DNA from: Streptomyces roseochromogenus subsp. oscitans DS 12.976
GTDB taxonomy: Bacteria > Actinomycetota > Actinomycetes > Streptomycetales > Streptomycetaceae
Direction of reading: 5' to 3'
NCBI RefSeq assembly: GCF_000497445.1
Contig: NZ_CM002285.1
Coordinates: 3,236,760-3,272,403, forward strand
DNA length: 35,644 bases
Shown: positions 6,417-13,774 of the stretch, one piece after another
Numbering within the stretch: position 1 is the stretch's first letter
Layout of the letters: each line of letters opens with the position of its first letter
The notes under the pieces: generated by a model
Seen by the model: only the letters and a program-made list of their open reading frames with translations
Told to the model about the DNA's origin: nothing
Database searches by the model: none
Position numbers and translations under genes: made by a program

Positions 6417-7541
6417 ATGTCGATGATCCGCGACCTGCGCGCCGCGGTCCGTCCGTCCCGTGTCTCGCCGCGCAAGAACGCGAGCACGTCGTCGTACGAC
6501 ACCACGCGCGATCCCGGCACGCCGTCGGCCGTCGTGGACTGCGCCGTCTACCGCGACGGCACCCGTGTCAAGAGCGCGGGGCCGCTCAGCCCGCACGAGG
6601 CGATGCGGCTGGTACGCCGTGACGGCGGCTTCGTCTGGATCGGGCTGCACGAGCCGACCGAGGCCGAATTCGCCGGTATCGCCAGCGAGTTCGGGCTGCA
6701 CCCGCTGGCCGTCGAGGACGCGGTGCAGGCCCACCAGCGGCCCAAGCTGGAGCGGTACGACGACTCGCTCTTCACCGTCTTCAAGACCATCCACTACTGC
6801 GACCACGACCGGCTCACCCCGAACAGCGAGGTCGTCGAGACCGGCGAGGTGATGTGCTTCACCGGCCGGGACTTCCTCATCACCGTCCGGCACGGCGGCC
6901 AGGGCTCGCTCAGGGCGCTGCGGCACCGGCTGCAGGACGACCCCGAGCTGCTCGCCAAGGGCTCCTCGGCAGTGCTGCACGCCATCGCCGACCATGTCGT
7001 GGACGGCTACATCGCGGTCGCCGACGCGGTGCAGGACGACATCGACGAGGTGGAGACCGAGGTCTTCTCGCCGGGCCGCAAGGGCGGGGTGTCGCGTGGT
7101 GTGGACTCGGCGCGGATCTACCAACTCAAGCGTGAGGTGCTGGAGTTCAAGCGCGCGGTCTCGCCGCTGCTGCGCCCCATGCAGCTGCTGAGCGAGCGGC
7201 CGATGCGGCTGATCGACCCGGACATCCAGAAGTACTTCCGGGACGTCGCCGACCACCTCGCCCGGGTCCAGGAGCAGGTGCTGGGCTTCGACGAACTCCT
7301 CAACTCCATCCTCCAGGCCAACCTCGCGCAGGCGTCCGTCGCGCAGAACGAGGACATGCGCAAGATCACCGCCTGGGCCGCGATCATCGCCGTACCGACG
7401 ATGGTGACCGGTGTGTACGGCATGAACTTCGACCACATGCCAGAGCTGCACTGGAAGTACGGCTACCCGCTCGTCCTGAGCCTCACCATCGCCATGTGCG
7501 TCGGCATCCACCGGGTGCTGAAGCGCAACGGCTGGCTCTGA
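6417..7541 (+). CDS. corA: CorA-family Mg2+/Co2+ transport protein
   Basis: 374 residues from ATG 6417, preceded by AAGGAG at a 7-nt spacing; the open frame continues upstream to 6291, but the composition and the site favour 6417. The hallmark YGMNF (GMN filter at residues 335-337) ends the first transmembrane helix (AWAAIIAVPTMVTGV) and a second helix (YPLVLSLTIAMCVGIHRVL) closes the protein, exactly the CorA topology of a large cytoplasmic domain followed by two C-terminal helices and a periplasmic loop (FDHMPELHWKYG). It forms a pentameric Mg2+ channel in the family. An MgtE-sensor/DUF1003 pair follows 1.5 kb downstream. A long leader region precedes the gene. Confidence 0.95.
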   Translation: MSMIRDLRAAVRPSRVSPRKNASTSSYDTTRDPGTPSAVVDCAVYRDGTRVKSAGPLSPHEAMRLVRRDGGFVWIGLHEPTEAEFAGIASEFGLHPLAVEDAVQAHQRPKLERYDDSLFTVFKTIHYCDHDRLTPNSEVVETGEVMCFTGRDFLITVRHGGQGSLRALRHRLQDDPELLAKGSSAVLHAIADHVVDGYIAVADAVQDDIDEVETEVFSPGRKGGVSRGVDSARIYQLKREVLEFKRAVSPLLRPMQLLSERPMRLIDPDIQKYFRDVADHLARVQEQVLGFDELLNSILQANLAQASVAQNEDMRKITAWAAIIAVPTMVTGVYGMNFDHMPELHWKYGYPLVLSLTIAMCVGIHRVLKRNGWL

Positions 7542-7553
7542 GCAGGCGCTGGA

Positions 7554-7559
7554 TAGGCT
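7554..7559 (+). promoter_or_regulatory. -10 box TAGGCT of a leaderless promoter
   Basis: TAGGCT ends 6 nt before ATG 7566; there is no Shine-Dalgarno sequence. It lies only 12 nt after the corA stop, so the next gene may have its own promoter in addition to readthrough. Confidence 0.5.
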
Positions 7560-7565
7560 GAGCAC

Positions 7566-8081
7566 ATGACAAGCGAGCTGCACGAGCGGGCCCTCATCGA
7601 GGAGGCCGCCAAGAAGTCCGGCCTCATCTGGGTCAGGGGCGCAGGTAGCCCGGCCGCGCGTGCGCTGTGGCACGTGTGGCACGAGGGCGCGGTGTGCCTG
7701 GTCGGCGGCGGGCCCGGTGAGCAGCCGCTGGAGGGGCTGGTCGACGGGGGCTCCGCCGAGGTGACCGTGCGCAGCAAGGACAAGGGCGGCCGGCTGGTGA
7801 CGTTCCCGGCGACCGTGTCCGAGCTGCCCGCCGGCTCGGCCGAGTGGGAAGCGGCCGTCGCCGAGCTGAAGGGCAAGCGCCTGAACGCCCCCGACGGCGA
7901 ACAGATGCCGGCCCGCTGGGCACGCGAGTGCCGGGTGCTGCGCCTGGCTCCGGCGGGGTCCTCGGTTCCGTTGCCTGACAGCAGCTTGGCTCAGGCTCCG
8001 GTCGCGACTGCGGCGACCACCCGCAGACCGGTACCCGCGGGCCTGCCGAAGCTTCTTGTGAAGCGCCGGAAGGGACGGTAA
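7566..8081 (+). CDS. Conserved hypothetical protein, unknown function
   Basis: 171 residues, ATG 7566. The N-terminal 115 residues look globular (SGLIWVRGAGSPAARALWHVW; AVCLVGGGPGEQPL; AEVTVRSKDKGGRLVTFPATV), with alternating strand patterns that remind me of flavin-reductase or split-barrel folds, but I cannot identify the family with confidence. The C-terminus is Ala/Pro-rich and ends in a basic LLVKRRKGR tail. No membrane segment. It follows corA by 24 bp and is convergent with the lipoprotein gene 30 bp downstream. ACGTCC/GGACGT at 8104-8120 could be a small shared hairpin. Confidence 0.7.
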   Translation: MTSELHERALIEEAAKKSGLIWVRGAGSPAARALWHVWHEGAVCLVGGGPGEQPLEGLVDGGSAEVTVRSKDKGGRLVTFPATVSELPAGSAEWEAAVAELKGKRLNAPDGEQMPARWARECRVLRLAPAGSSVPLPDSSLAQAPVATAATTRRPVPAGLPKLLVKRRKGR

Positions 8082-8111
8082 CGCCGGAGACGGGGGCGGA
8101 GAAACGTCCCG

Positions 8112-8855
8112 CTAGGACGTCGGCAGCTGCTTGCCGTAGTCGACGGTCTCACCCGTTGCGGGCTCGGCTACGGCGAAGTCCTTACCCCAGTCGGAGAAGC
8201 TGAGCGTGCCGGCTCCGCCGGCACGGACCAGGCGGAGCGGATACGGGGTGCCCTCCAGAGAGACGTCGAGGCTGCCGCCGGAGCCCTTGTCACCGGTGAT
8301 GCGGATGGTGCGCGTACCCGCGTCGTCGTGATGGCCGTCCGTCGCCAACGTGCCGTGCAGTGAGAGCAGCCCCTCAAGGAGGACGTCCTTGTCCGTGAAG
8401 CCGCTGAACTTCTTGTACGCGGGATCCCCCTGCGGCACCTTCACGTACTTGCCGTTCAATGTGCCGGCCGCGTCGCCGCCCTGCCCGCCGGCCTGGTTCC
8501 AGAAGTCCGCGTCGGCCTTCAGGTACAGCTGCTCGCCGACCCGCAGCAGCTTGAAGGTCGCCCCCTTCGAGGTCACCGAGCCGGTCCCGCCGTCGGCCTT
8601 GAGCTGCATGTCCAGCTGGTACGTCCGGCCGCTGGTGACGACCGTCCCGGACAGCCGTACCGCCGACGCCGATGAGGCCGCCGCCTGTGTCTTCGCCTGG
8701 ATCTTGTCGGCGGGCAGCTTGCCCACGCCGTTGGTGCCCGCGTCCGGATCACCGCCCCCGCACGCCGTCAGCACCGCCACCCCGGTCACGGCCAGTGCGC
8801 ACATGCCGGCCGCCCGCGCGGCCCGGCGGGTTCGGCCCTGGGGAATCGCAGTCAC
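8112..8855 (-). CDS. Lipoprotein, LppX/LprG-like
   Basis: 247 residues from GTG 8855. A basic n-region (PQGRTRRAARAAG) and hydrophobic stretch lead to the lipobox LTAC with lipidated Cys32, followed by GGGDPDAGTNG, so it is exported and anchored to the outer face of the membrane. The mature part (AVRLSGTVVTSGRTYQLDMQL; GEQLYLKADADFWNQ; KYVKVPQGDPAYKKFSGF) has the repeating beta-strand pattern of LppX/LprAFG lipid-binding lipoproteins, which bind acylated lipids in a LolA-like fold. That assignment rests on pattern only. The open frame runs on to 9677 in the opposite strand of the next gene and is not real beyond 8855. It is divergent from the MgtE-N gene, with a 238-bp shared promoter region. 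Confidence 0.82.
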   Translation of the reverse strand: MTAIPQGRTRRAARAAGMCALAVTGVAVLTACGGGDPDAGTNGVGKLPADKIQAKTQAAASSASAVRLSGTVVTSGRTYQLDMQLKADGGTGSVTSKGATFKLLRVGEQLYLKADADFWNQAGGQGGDAAGTLNGKYVKVPQGDPAYKKFSGFTDKDVLLEGLLSLHGTLATDGHHDDAGTRTIRITGDKGSGGSLDVSLEGTPYPLRLVRAGGAGTLSFSDWGKDFAVAEPATGETVDYGKQLPTS

Positions 8856-9093
8856 AGAGAGCGCTGCCTTTCTGAGGGTTCCTGAGCGGCGTACCGCAGC
8901 GTACCGGTGCCTCGGCCGCCGGGCGGAGCCTGTCCGTCCGGACCGCCCACCGGGGCGTATCCGACCGGTAAGGGCTAGCCTGAAGCGCACCCGAGCGAGC
9001 AAATCCGAGCAATTCACCGATCTATTTACAAAGAAAGCGGAACACCCCAGAAAGGGGCGATTCCCAGGACACTCCAGCAGAGGAAGCACAGCC

Positions 9094-10383
9094 ATGGCAG
9101 CCGGCGCCCCCCGGATCTTCGTCTCGCACCTCGCCGGGGTCCCCGCCTTCGACCCGAACGGCGAACAGGTGGGCCGTGTGCGCGATCTGGTCGTGATGCT
9201 GCGCGTGGGCCGCAGACCCCCGCGGGTGCTCGGACTGGTCGTCGAACTGACCACCCGGCGCCGTATCTTCCTGCCCATGACCCGGATCACCGGTGTCGAG
9301 TCCGGGCAGGTCATCACCACCGGCGTGATGAACGTCCGGCGTTTCGAGCAGCGGCCCACCGAGCGGCTGGTCTTCGGGGAGCTGCTGGACCGGCGCGTGA
9401 AGCTGGTGGAGACCGGCGAGGAGGTCACCGTCCTCGACGTGTCCGTGCAGCAGCTGCCCGCCCGCCGGGACTGGGAGGTCGACCGCGTCTTCGTCCGCAA
9501 AGGGAAGAAGGCGACGGCCTTCCGGCGGGCCAAGGGTGAGACGCTGACCGCCGACTGGTCCGCCGTCACCGGGTTCTCCCTGGAGGAACACGGGCAGGGC
9601 GCCGAGAGCCTGCTCGCCACCTTCGAGCAGTTGCGCCCCGCCGACCTCGCCAACGTCCTGCACCACCTCTCCGCCAAGCGGCGCGCCGAGGTCGCCGCGG
9701 CCCTCGACGACGACCGCCTGGCCGACGTACTCGAAGAGCTGCCGGAGGACGATCAGATCGAGATCCTCGGCAAGCTGAAGGAGGAGCGCGCGGCGGACGT
9801 CCTGGAGGCCATGGACCCCGACGACGCAGCCGACCTGCTGTCCGAGCTGCCCGAGGACGACAAGGAGCGGCTGCTGAGCCTGATGCAGCCGGCCGACGCG
9901 GCCGACATGCGCCGCCTGATGTCGTACGAGGAGCACACGGCCGGCGGTCTGATGACCACCGAGCCGATCGTGCTGCGCCCGGACGCCACCGTCGCCGACG
10001 CGCTCGCGAGGGTCCGCAACCCCGACCTCTCCCCCGCGCTCGCCGCCCAGGTCTACGTCTGCCGCCCGCCCGACGAGACCCCGACCGGCAAGTACCTGGG
10101 CACGGTCCACTTCCAGCGGCTGCTGCGCGATCCCCCGTACACCCTGGTCAGCTCCCTCGTGGACGAGGATCTGCAAACCCTGGCCCCGGACGCCGCCCTC
10201 CCCGTCATCGCCGGGTTCTTCGCCACGTACGACATGGTGGCCGCGCCCGTGGTGGACGAGGCCGGGTCGCTGCTGGGCGCAGTGACCGTGGATGACGTAC
10301 TGGACCACATGCTGCCGGAGGACTGGCGGGAGACCGAGTTCCATCTGGACGAGGGAGAAGGGGCGGCCACGCATGGTTCCTGA
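9094..10383 (+). CDS. PRC-barrel / MgtE N-domain / tandem CBS protein without a channel domain
   Basis: 429 residues from ATG 9094 (AGAGGAAG 7 nt upstream). Order of parts: PRC-barrel-like region 5-80 (FDPNGEQVGRVRDLVV), a second similar segment near 110-165, MgtE intracellular N domain about 175-280 with repeated LPEDD and DPDDAADLLSELPEDD units, then two CBS motifs about 285-410 beginning AGGLMTTEPIVLRPDATV. In MgtE channels this N+CBS unit senses cytoplasmic Mg2+ and gates a five-helix membrane domain. Here the protein stops after the CBS pair, so it is a soluble sensor-like protein. The M. tuberculosis counterpart is Rv1232c by position. Its end overlaps the DUF1003 gene by 11 bp, implying coupled translation and joint function. 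Confidence 0.88.
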   Translation: MAAGAPRIFVSHLAGVPAFDPNGEQVGRVRDLVVMLRVGRRPPRVLGLVVELTTRRRIFLPMTRITGVESGQVITTGVMNVRRFEQRPTERLVFGELLDRRVKLVETGEEVTVLDVSVQQLPARRDWEVDRVFVRKGKKATAFRRAKGETLTADWSAVTGFSLEEHGQGAESLLATFEQLRPADLANVLHHLSAKRRAEVAAALDDDRLADVLEELPEDDQIEILGKLKEERAADVLEAMDPDDAADLLSELPEDDKERLLSLMQPADAADMRRLMSYEEHTAGGLMTTEPIVLRPDATVADALARVRNPDLSPALAAQVYVCRPPDETPTGKYLGTVHFQRLLRDPPYTLVSSLVDEDLQTLAPDAALPVIAGFFATYDMVAAPVVDEAGSLLGAVTVDDVLDHMLPEDWRETEFHLDEGEGAATHGS

Positions 10384-10975
10384 GCGCGAGAGCACCCGCG
10401 AGCGCACTCCGGCGGGCGCCACGGCGGCCACCCGGCCCCGTACGCCCCGCCTGGACCAGCCGCGCCCGCCGCGCCACCGGTTCCTGCCCGAGTGGGACCC
10501 GGAGGCCTTCGGCCGGCTGTCGGAACGGATCGCCCGCTTCCTGGGCACGGGCCGCTTCATCGTCTGGATGACGGTCGTCATCATCGTGTGGGTGGTGTGG
10601 AACATCGCCGCGCCCCAGCACCTGCGCTTCGACACATACCCGTTCATCTTCCTGACCCTGGTGCTGTCCCTGCAGGCCTCCTACGCGGCCCCGCTGATCC
10701 TGCTCGCGCAGAACCGGCAGGACGACCGCGACCGGGTCAACCTGGAGCAGGACCGCAAGCAGAACGAGCGGTCCATCGCCGACACCGAGTACCTGACCCG
10801 GGAGATCGCCTCGCTGCGCATGGGCCTCGGCGAGGTCGCGACCCGGGACTGGATCCGCTCGGAGCTGCAGGACCTGGTCAAGGAGCTGGAGGACCGACGG
10901 CGTCACGACGGGCATGTCGTATTCCCGACAGAACGGTCCGAAAGGTCTCCTCGACGTGACACAGACGACCGCTGA
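10373..10975 (+). CDS. DUF1003 membrane protein
   Basis: 200 residues from ATG 10373, which lies inside the end of the MgtE-N gene, with GGGAGAAGGGG about 10 nt upstream. A Pro/Arg-rich N-terminus is followed by two transmembrane helices (FIVWMTVVIIVWVVWNIA and the PFIFLTLVLSLQASYAAPLILLAQ segment that is the DUF1003 signature), then a charged helix (NRQDDRDRVNLEQDRKQNE) likely to form a coiled coil in the cytoplasm. Function unknown. The constant pairing with the CBS/MgtE-N protein suggests that it is the membrane partner of that sensor. The gene ends 43 bp before mrp. Confidence 0.9.
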   Translation: MVPERESTRERTPAGATAATRPRTPRLDQPRPPRHRFLPEWDPEAFGRLSERIARFLGTGRFIVWMTVVIIVWVVWNIAAPQHLRFDTYPFIFLTLVLSLQASYAAPLILLAQNRQDDRDRVNLEQDRKQNERSIADTEYLTREIASLRMGLGEVATRDWIRSELQDLVKELEDRRRHDGHVVFPTERSERSPRRDTDDR

Positions 10976-11005
10976 GGGGCATCCCGAAGGTCCCTCGCGG
11001 CGCCG

Positions 11006-11011
11006 TACCAT
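11006..11011 (+). promoter_or_regulatory. -10 box TACCAT of a leaderless promoter (mrp)
   Basis: TACCAT ends 7 nt before ATG 11019, with no Shine-Dalgarno sequence. The transcription start would fall on the initiation codon. Confidence 0.5.
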
Positions 11012-11018
11012 CGTCCTT

Positions 11019-12152
11019 ATGGCTACGGAAGACGCGGTGCGCGAGGCACTGGCGACGGTGAACGACCCCGAGATCAACCGACCCATCACCGAACTGGGGA
11101 TGGTCAAATCGGTGGAGATCGGGGAGGACGGCGCGGTCGCGGTCACCGTGTACCTGACGGTCTCCGGCTGCCCCATGCGCGGCACCATCACCCAGCGCGT
11201 CACCGAGGCGGTCTCCCGGGTCGAGGGCGTCACCCGCGTCGACGTCACGCTGGACGTGATGAGCGACGAACAGCGCAAGGAGCTGGCGGCCGCCCTGCGC
11301 GGCGGCCAGGCCGAGCGCGAGGTCCCCTTCGCCAAGCCCGGCAACCTCACCCGGGTCTACGCGGTCGCCTCCGGCAAGGGCGGCGTCGGCAAGTCCTCGG
11401 TGACGGTGAACCTGGCGGCCGCCATGGCCGCCGACGGCCTCAAGGTGGGCGTCGTCGACGCCGACATCTATGGCCACAGCGTGCCGCGCATGCTGGCCGT
11501 GGACGGCCGCCCGACCCAGGTCGAGAACATGATCATGCCGCCGCAGGCGAACGGCGTGAAGGTCATCTCGATCGGCATGTTCACCCCGGGCAACGCCCCG
11601 GTCGTCTGGCGCGGCCCGATGCTCCACCGCGCCCTCCAGCAGTTCCTCGCGGACGTGTGGTGGGGCGACCTGGACGTCCTGCTGCTGGACCTCCCGCCCG
11701 GCACCGGCGACATCGCGATCTCCGTGGCCCAGCTGGTCCCGAACGCCGAGATCCTGGTCGTGACCACGCCGCAGCAGGCGGCGGCCGAGGTCGCCGAGCG
11801 CGCCGGTTCCATCGCCGTCCAGACCCACCAGAAGATCGTCGGCGTGGTCGAGAACATGTCCGGCCTGCCCTGCCCGCACTGCGGCGAGATGGTCGACGTC
11901 TTCGGCACGGGCGGCGGCCAGATGGTCGCCGACGGCCTCACCCGCACCACGGGTACGACGGTCCCGGTCCTCGGCAACATCCCGATCGACGTCCGCCTCC
12001 GCGAGGGCGGCGACGAGGGCAAGCCGGTCGTCCTGACCGACCCCGACTCCCCGGCGGGCAGCGCGCTCAGGGCTATCGCCGGGAAGCTGGGGGGACGGCA
12101 GAGGGGGCTCTCGGGCCTTTCTCTGGGGCTCACCCCGAAGAACAAGTTCTGA
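11019..12152 (+). CDS. mrp: Mrp/NBP35-family Fe-S cluster carrier ATPase (ApbC-like)
   Basis: 377 residues. An N-terminal MIP18/DUF59 domain (about 3-90) contains the SGCPM motif with a conserved Cys51. It is followed by a P-loop of the deviant Walker A type, SGKGGVGKSS (119-127), DADIYGHSVPRM, DLPPGTGD and, towards the C-terminus, the CPHC pair (LPCPHCGEM) that holds a bridging 4Fe-4S cluster in dimers of this family. The role is transfer of iron-sulfur clusters to apoproteins in the cytoplasm. ATG 11019 is chosen over longer in-frame starts because similarity begins at ATEDAVREALATV and a TANNNT box precedes it. The M. tuberculosis counterpart by position is Rv1229c. Confidence 0.94.
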   Translation: MATEDAVREALATVNDPEINRPITELGMVKSVEIGEDGAVAVTVYLTVSGCPMRGTITQRVTEAVSRVEGVTRVDVTLDVMSDEQRKELAAALRGGQAEREVPFAKPGNLTRVYAVASGKGGVGKSSVTVNLAAAMAADGLKVGVVDADIYGHSVPRMLAVDGRPTQVENMIMPPQANGVKVISIGMFTPGNAPVVWRGPMLHRALQQFLADVWWGDLDVLLLDLPPGTGDIAISVAQLVPNAEILVVTTPQQAAAEVAERAGSIAVQTHQKIVGVVENMSGLPCPHCGEMVDVFGTGGGQMVADGLTRTTGTTVPVLGNIPIDVRLREGGDEGKPVVLTDPDSPAGSALRAIAGKLGGRQRGLSGLSLGLTPKNKF

Positions 12153-12252
12153 GAGCTCTTCGGCATCTGAGAACCATTCGGCAGAGGACTCTGCAGCAGG
12201 GGGCGAGTGGCCCTACGGCGAAGGGGCGCCGAAACGAATCAGCGCTCCTTCA

Positions 12253-12912
12253 TCACGCGTAAGCGGCGATGTCCTTCACCACGGCGAACCCAAGACCGTA
12301 CGCGCTCATGCCGCGCCCGTACGCCCCCAAATGCACCCCGGCTTCCGTCGTACCGGCGAGCACCCACCCGAACTCGGACTCCCGGTAGTAGAAGGAAGCC
12401 GCAACCCCGTCCACGGGAAGAGACAGCTTGGACCACTCCGGCCCGTCGAGATCGTCGGCGAGGGCCCACGCCGTCTCCGTCTGCTGCTCCAGCCAGTCGT
12501 CCCGCAGCGTGTGATCCATCTGCCCGGGCCAGGTGAACGTCAGCAGCCCCACCCCGGCCAGCCACGCGGCCGAGGAGACCGAGGTCGCCTCCAGCAGCCC
12601 CGTACCGTCGGCGCTCCTGCGCGACGGCTGCGCGGCGACGGTCACGACCACCGCGAACTTCTCCCGCGGCTCCCCGGCGGCCTCGCTACGTACGGAGGGC
12701 TCGTCCCCGTGCCCGATCGAACCGTGCTCGACGGCACCGTCGGCCGCCGTACCGACCTGCATCAGCCAGCGCTGCCCGGTGAAGGCCTCGTCGAGGCCGT
12801 ACCACGGGAAGGGCGCCTGCAGGTAACCGTCGATCGTACGCCGGGCGGAGGGCAGCTGCTGCCCATCCGCCGCGGCCGGCGCCTGCGCGCCCACCCGACT
12901 CGTCGTCTCCAT
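12253..12912 (-). CDS. Conserved hypothetical protein, unknown function
   Basis: 219 residues from ATG 12912, with GAGGAGG about 11 nt upstream. The frame continues to 13011, but that part is Arg/Pro-rich and lacks protein-like character. The core has RTIDGYLQAPFPWYGLDEAFTGQRWLMQ split over residues 25-52, then a His/Glu linker, TVAAQPSRR, DDLDGPEWSKLSLPVDG and a C-terminal YGRGMSAYGLGFAVVKDI. There is no membrane segment or known motif. I recall similar orphan proteins in Streptomyces at this location between mrp and tatB, without a function. It converges on mrp. A weak -10-like TATGCT lies at 12999-13004. Confidence 0.7.
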   Translation of the reverse strand: METTSRVGAQAPAAADGQQLPSARRTIDGYLQAPFPWYGLDEAFTGQRWLMQVGTAADGAVEHGSIGHGDEPSVRSEAAGEPREKFAVVVTVAAQPSRRSADGTGLLEATSVSSAAWLAGVGLLTFTWPGQMDHTLRDDWLEQQTETAWALADDLDGPEWSKLSLPVDGVAASFYYRESEFGWVLAGTTEAGVHLGAYGRGMSAYGLGFAVVKDIAAYA

Positions 12913-13228
12913 CTGCTCGGACGCCTCCTCGCTCTCGTCGGACCGGGGTGGCCCGCCCCCCTTCGGGCGTAGTCGTCCGGTCCGCACAACAACTCGGCAG
13001 CATATCCACACCGGTGAGAGCCTCAGGGCAGGCGCTGGATGCGTGAGTCGTATGAACGGCCTGTTCGGGCCGTGTGCGACGGGTGCGTGCTATGAAATGC
13101 CTCACGTGCGCGGCATACGCCCGGGTGAGCGTTTCGACGCCGACCGGGTGCAGGCAGGGCTCAGGGGGCGTACGGGAGCAGGCGGCGTACGAGACCGGAC
13201 GGTGTACGGCATCGCATGGCGTGCGGGA
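12913..13228. other. 316-bp gap between the hypothetical gene and tatB
   Basis: I see no convincing gene. The gap has a candidate -10 (TATGCT, minus strand, 12999-13004), a small hairpin ACGGCC/GGCCGT (13056-13073) and a degenerate run of GGCGTACGGGAGCAGG-like words between about 13165 and 13222. It probably contains the tatB 3' untranslated region and the promoter of the hypothetical gene. Confidence 0.4.
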
Positions 13229-13690
13229 TCAGGTGGCGTCGGCGTCGAACGGCGGCCACTCGTCCTTGCCCAGCTCCTCGGGCTTCTTGGTCATGTCCAC
13301 TCGCCCCGAGGAGGCGGAGCCCGAGGACGGAGAACCCGAAGACGCAACGGACGCGGACGCCTCGCTCTCCCGGCCGTTGACGGCGTCGGTGACCTCGGCC
13401 ATCTCCTTCTTCAGGTCGAATCCGTTGCGGATCTCCTTCAGCCCCAGGTCGTCGTTGTCCAGCTGCTTGCGGATGAACGTCTTGGGGTTGAGGTCCTCGA
13501 ACTCGAAGTCCTTGAATTCCGGGCCCAGTTCGCTACGGATGTCCTGCTTGGCGCTCTCCGAGAACTCGCGGATCTTCCGGATCGTGCGCGTCACGTCCTG
13601 GATGACCTTCGGGAGCTTGTCCGGACCGAAGACGAGCACGGCGATCACAACGATCGTCACCAGCTCCAGTGGTCCTATGTCATTGAACAC
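13229..13690 (-). CDS. tatB: Sec-independent translocase protein TatB
   Basis: 153 residues from GTG 13690, with a perfect AAGGAG 6 nt upstream; the frame extends to 13723 without support. It opens VFNDIGPLELVTIVVIAVLVFGPDKLP across residues 1-27: a short N-terminal transmembrane helix, the hinge FGPDKLP and then an amphipathic helix (DVTRTIRKIREFSESAKQ), the TatA/B fold. The length and the acidic, Ser-rich tail (SGSPSSGSASSG) fit TatB rather than TatA. It works with TatA and TatC, encoded elsewhere, to export folded proteins. It lies 84 bp downstream of htrA and may be read from it, though an inverted repeat at 13723-13756 intervenes. Confidence 0.92.
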   Translation of the reverse strand: MFNDIGPLELVTIVVIAVLVFGPDKLPKVIQDVTRTIRKIREFSESAKQDIRSELGPEFKDFEFEDLNPKTFIRKQLDNDDLGLKEIRNGFDLKKEMAEVTDAVNGRESEASASVASSGSPSSGSASSGRVDMTKKPEELGKDEWPPFDADAT

Positions 13691-13722
13691 CTGACGCTCC
13701 TTGCGATGTCCTCGGTCGCTCA

Positions 13723-13756
13723 ACGGTACCCGGCGTTCCTGTCCGACCGGTACCGT
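13723..13756. terminator. Inverted repeat between htrA and tatB
   Basis: ACGGTACC (13723-13730) and GGTACCGT (13749-13756) are perfect 8-bp arms around 18 nt that contain further CCGG complementarity. It may attenuate or terminate htrA transcription upstream of tatB, or be an operator; there is no T tract. Confidence 0.4.
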
Positions 13757-13774
13757 CCCGAGGTGAGACTTGTG

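Noticed and set aside
9022..10647. Long minus-strand frame opposite the MgtE-N and DUF1003 genes
   Set aside because: The plus strand encodes clear MgtE-N, CBS and DUF1003 motifs; the opposite frame has only Gly/Val/His-rich low complexity.
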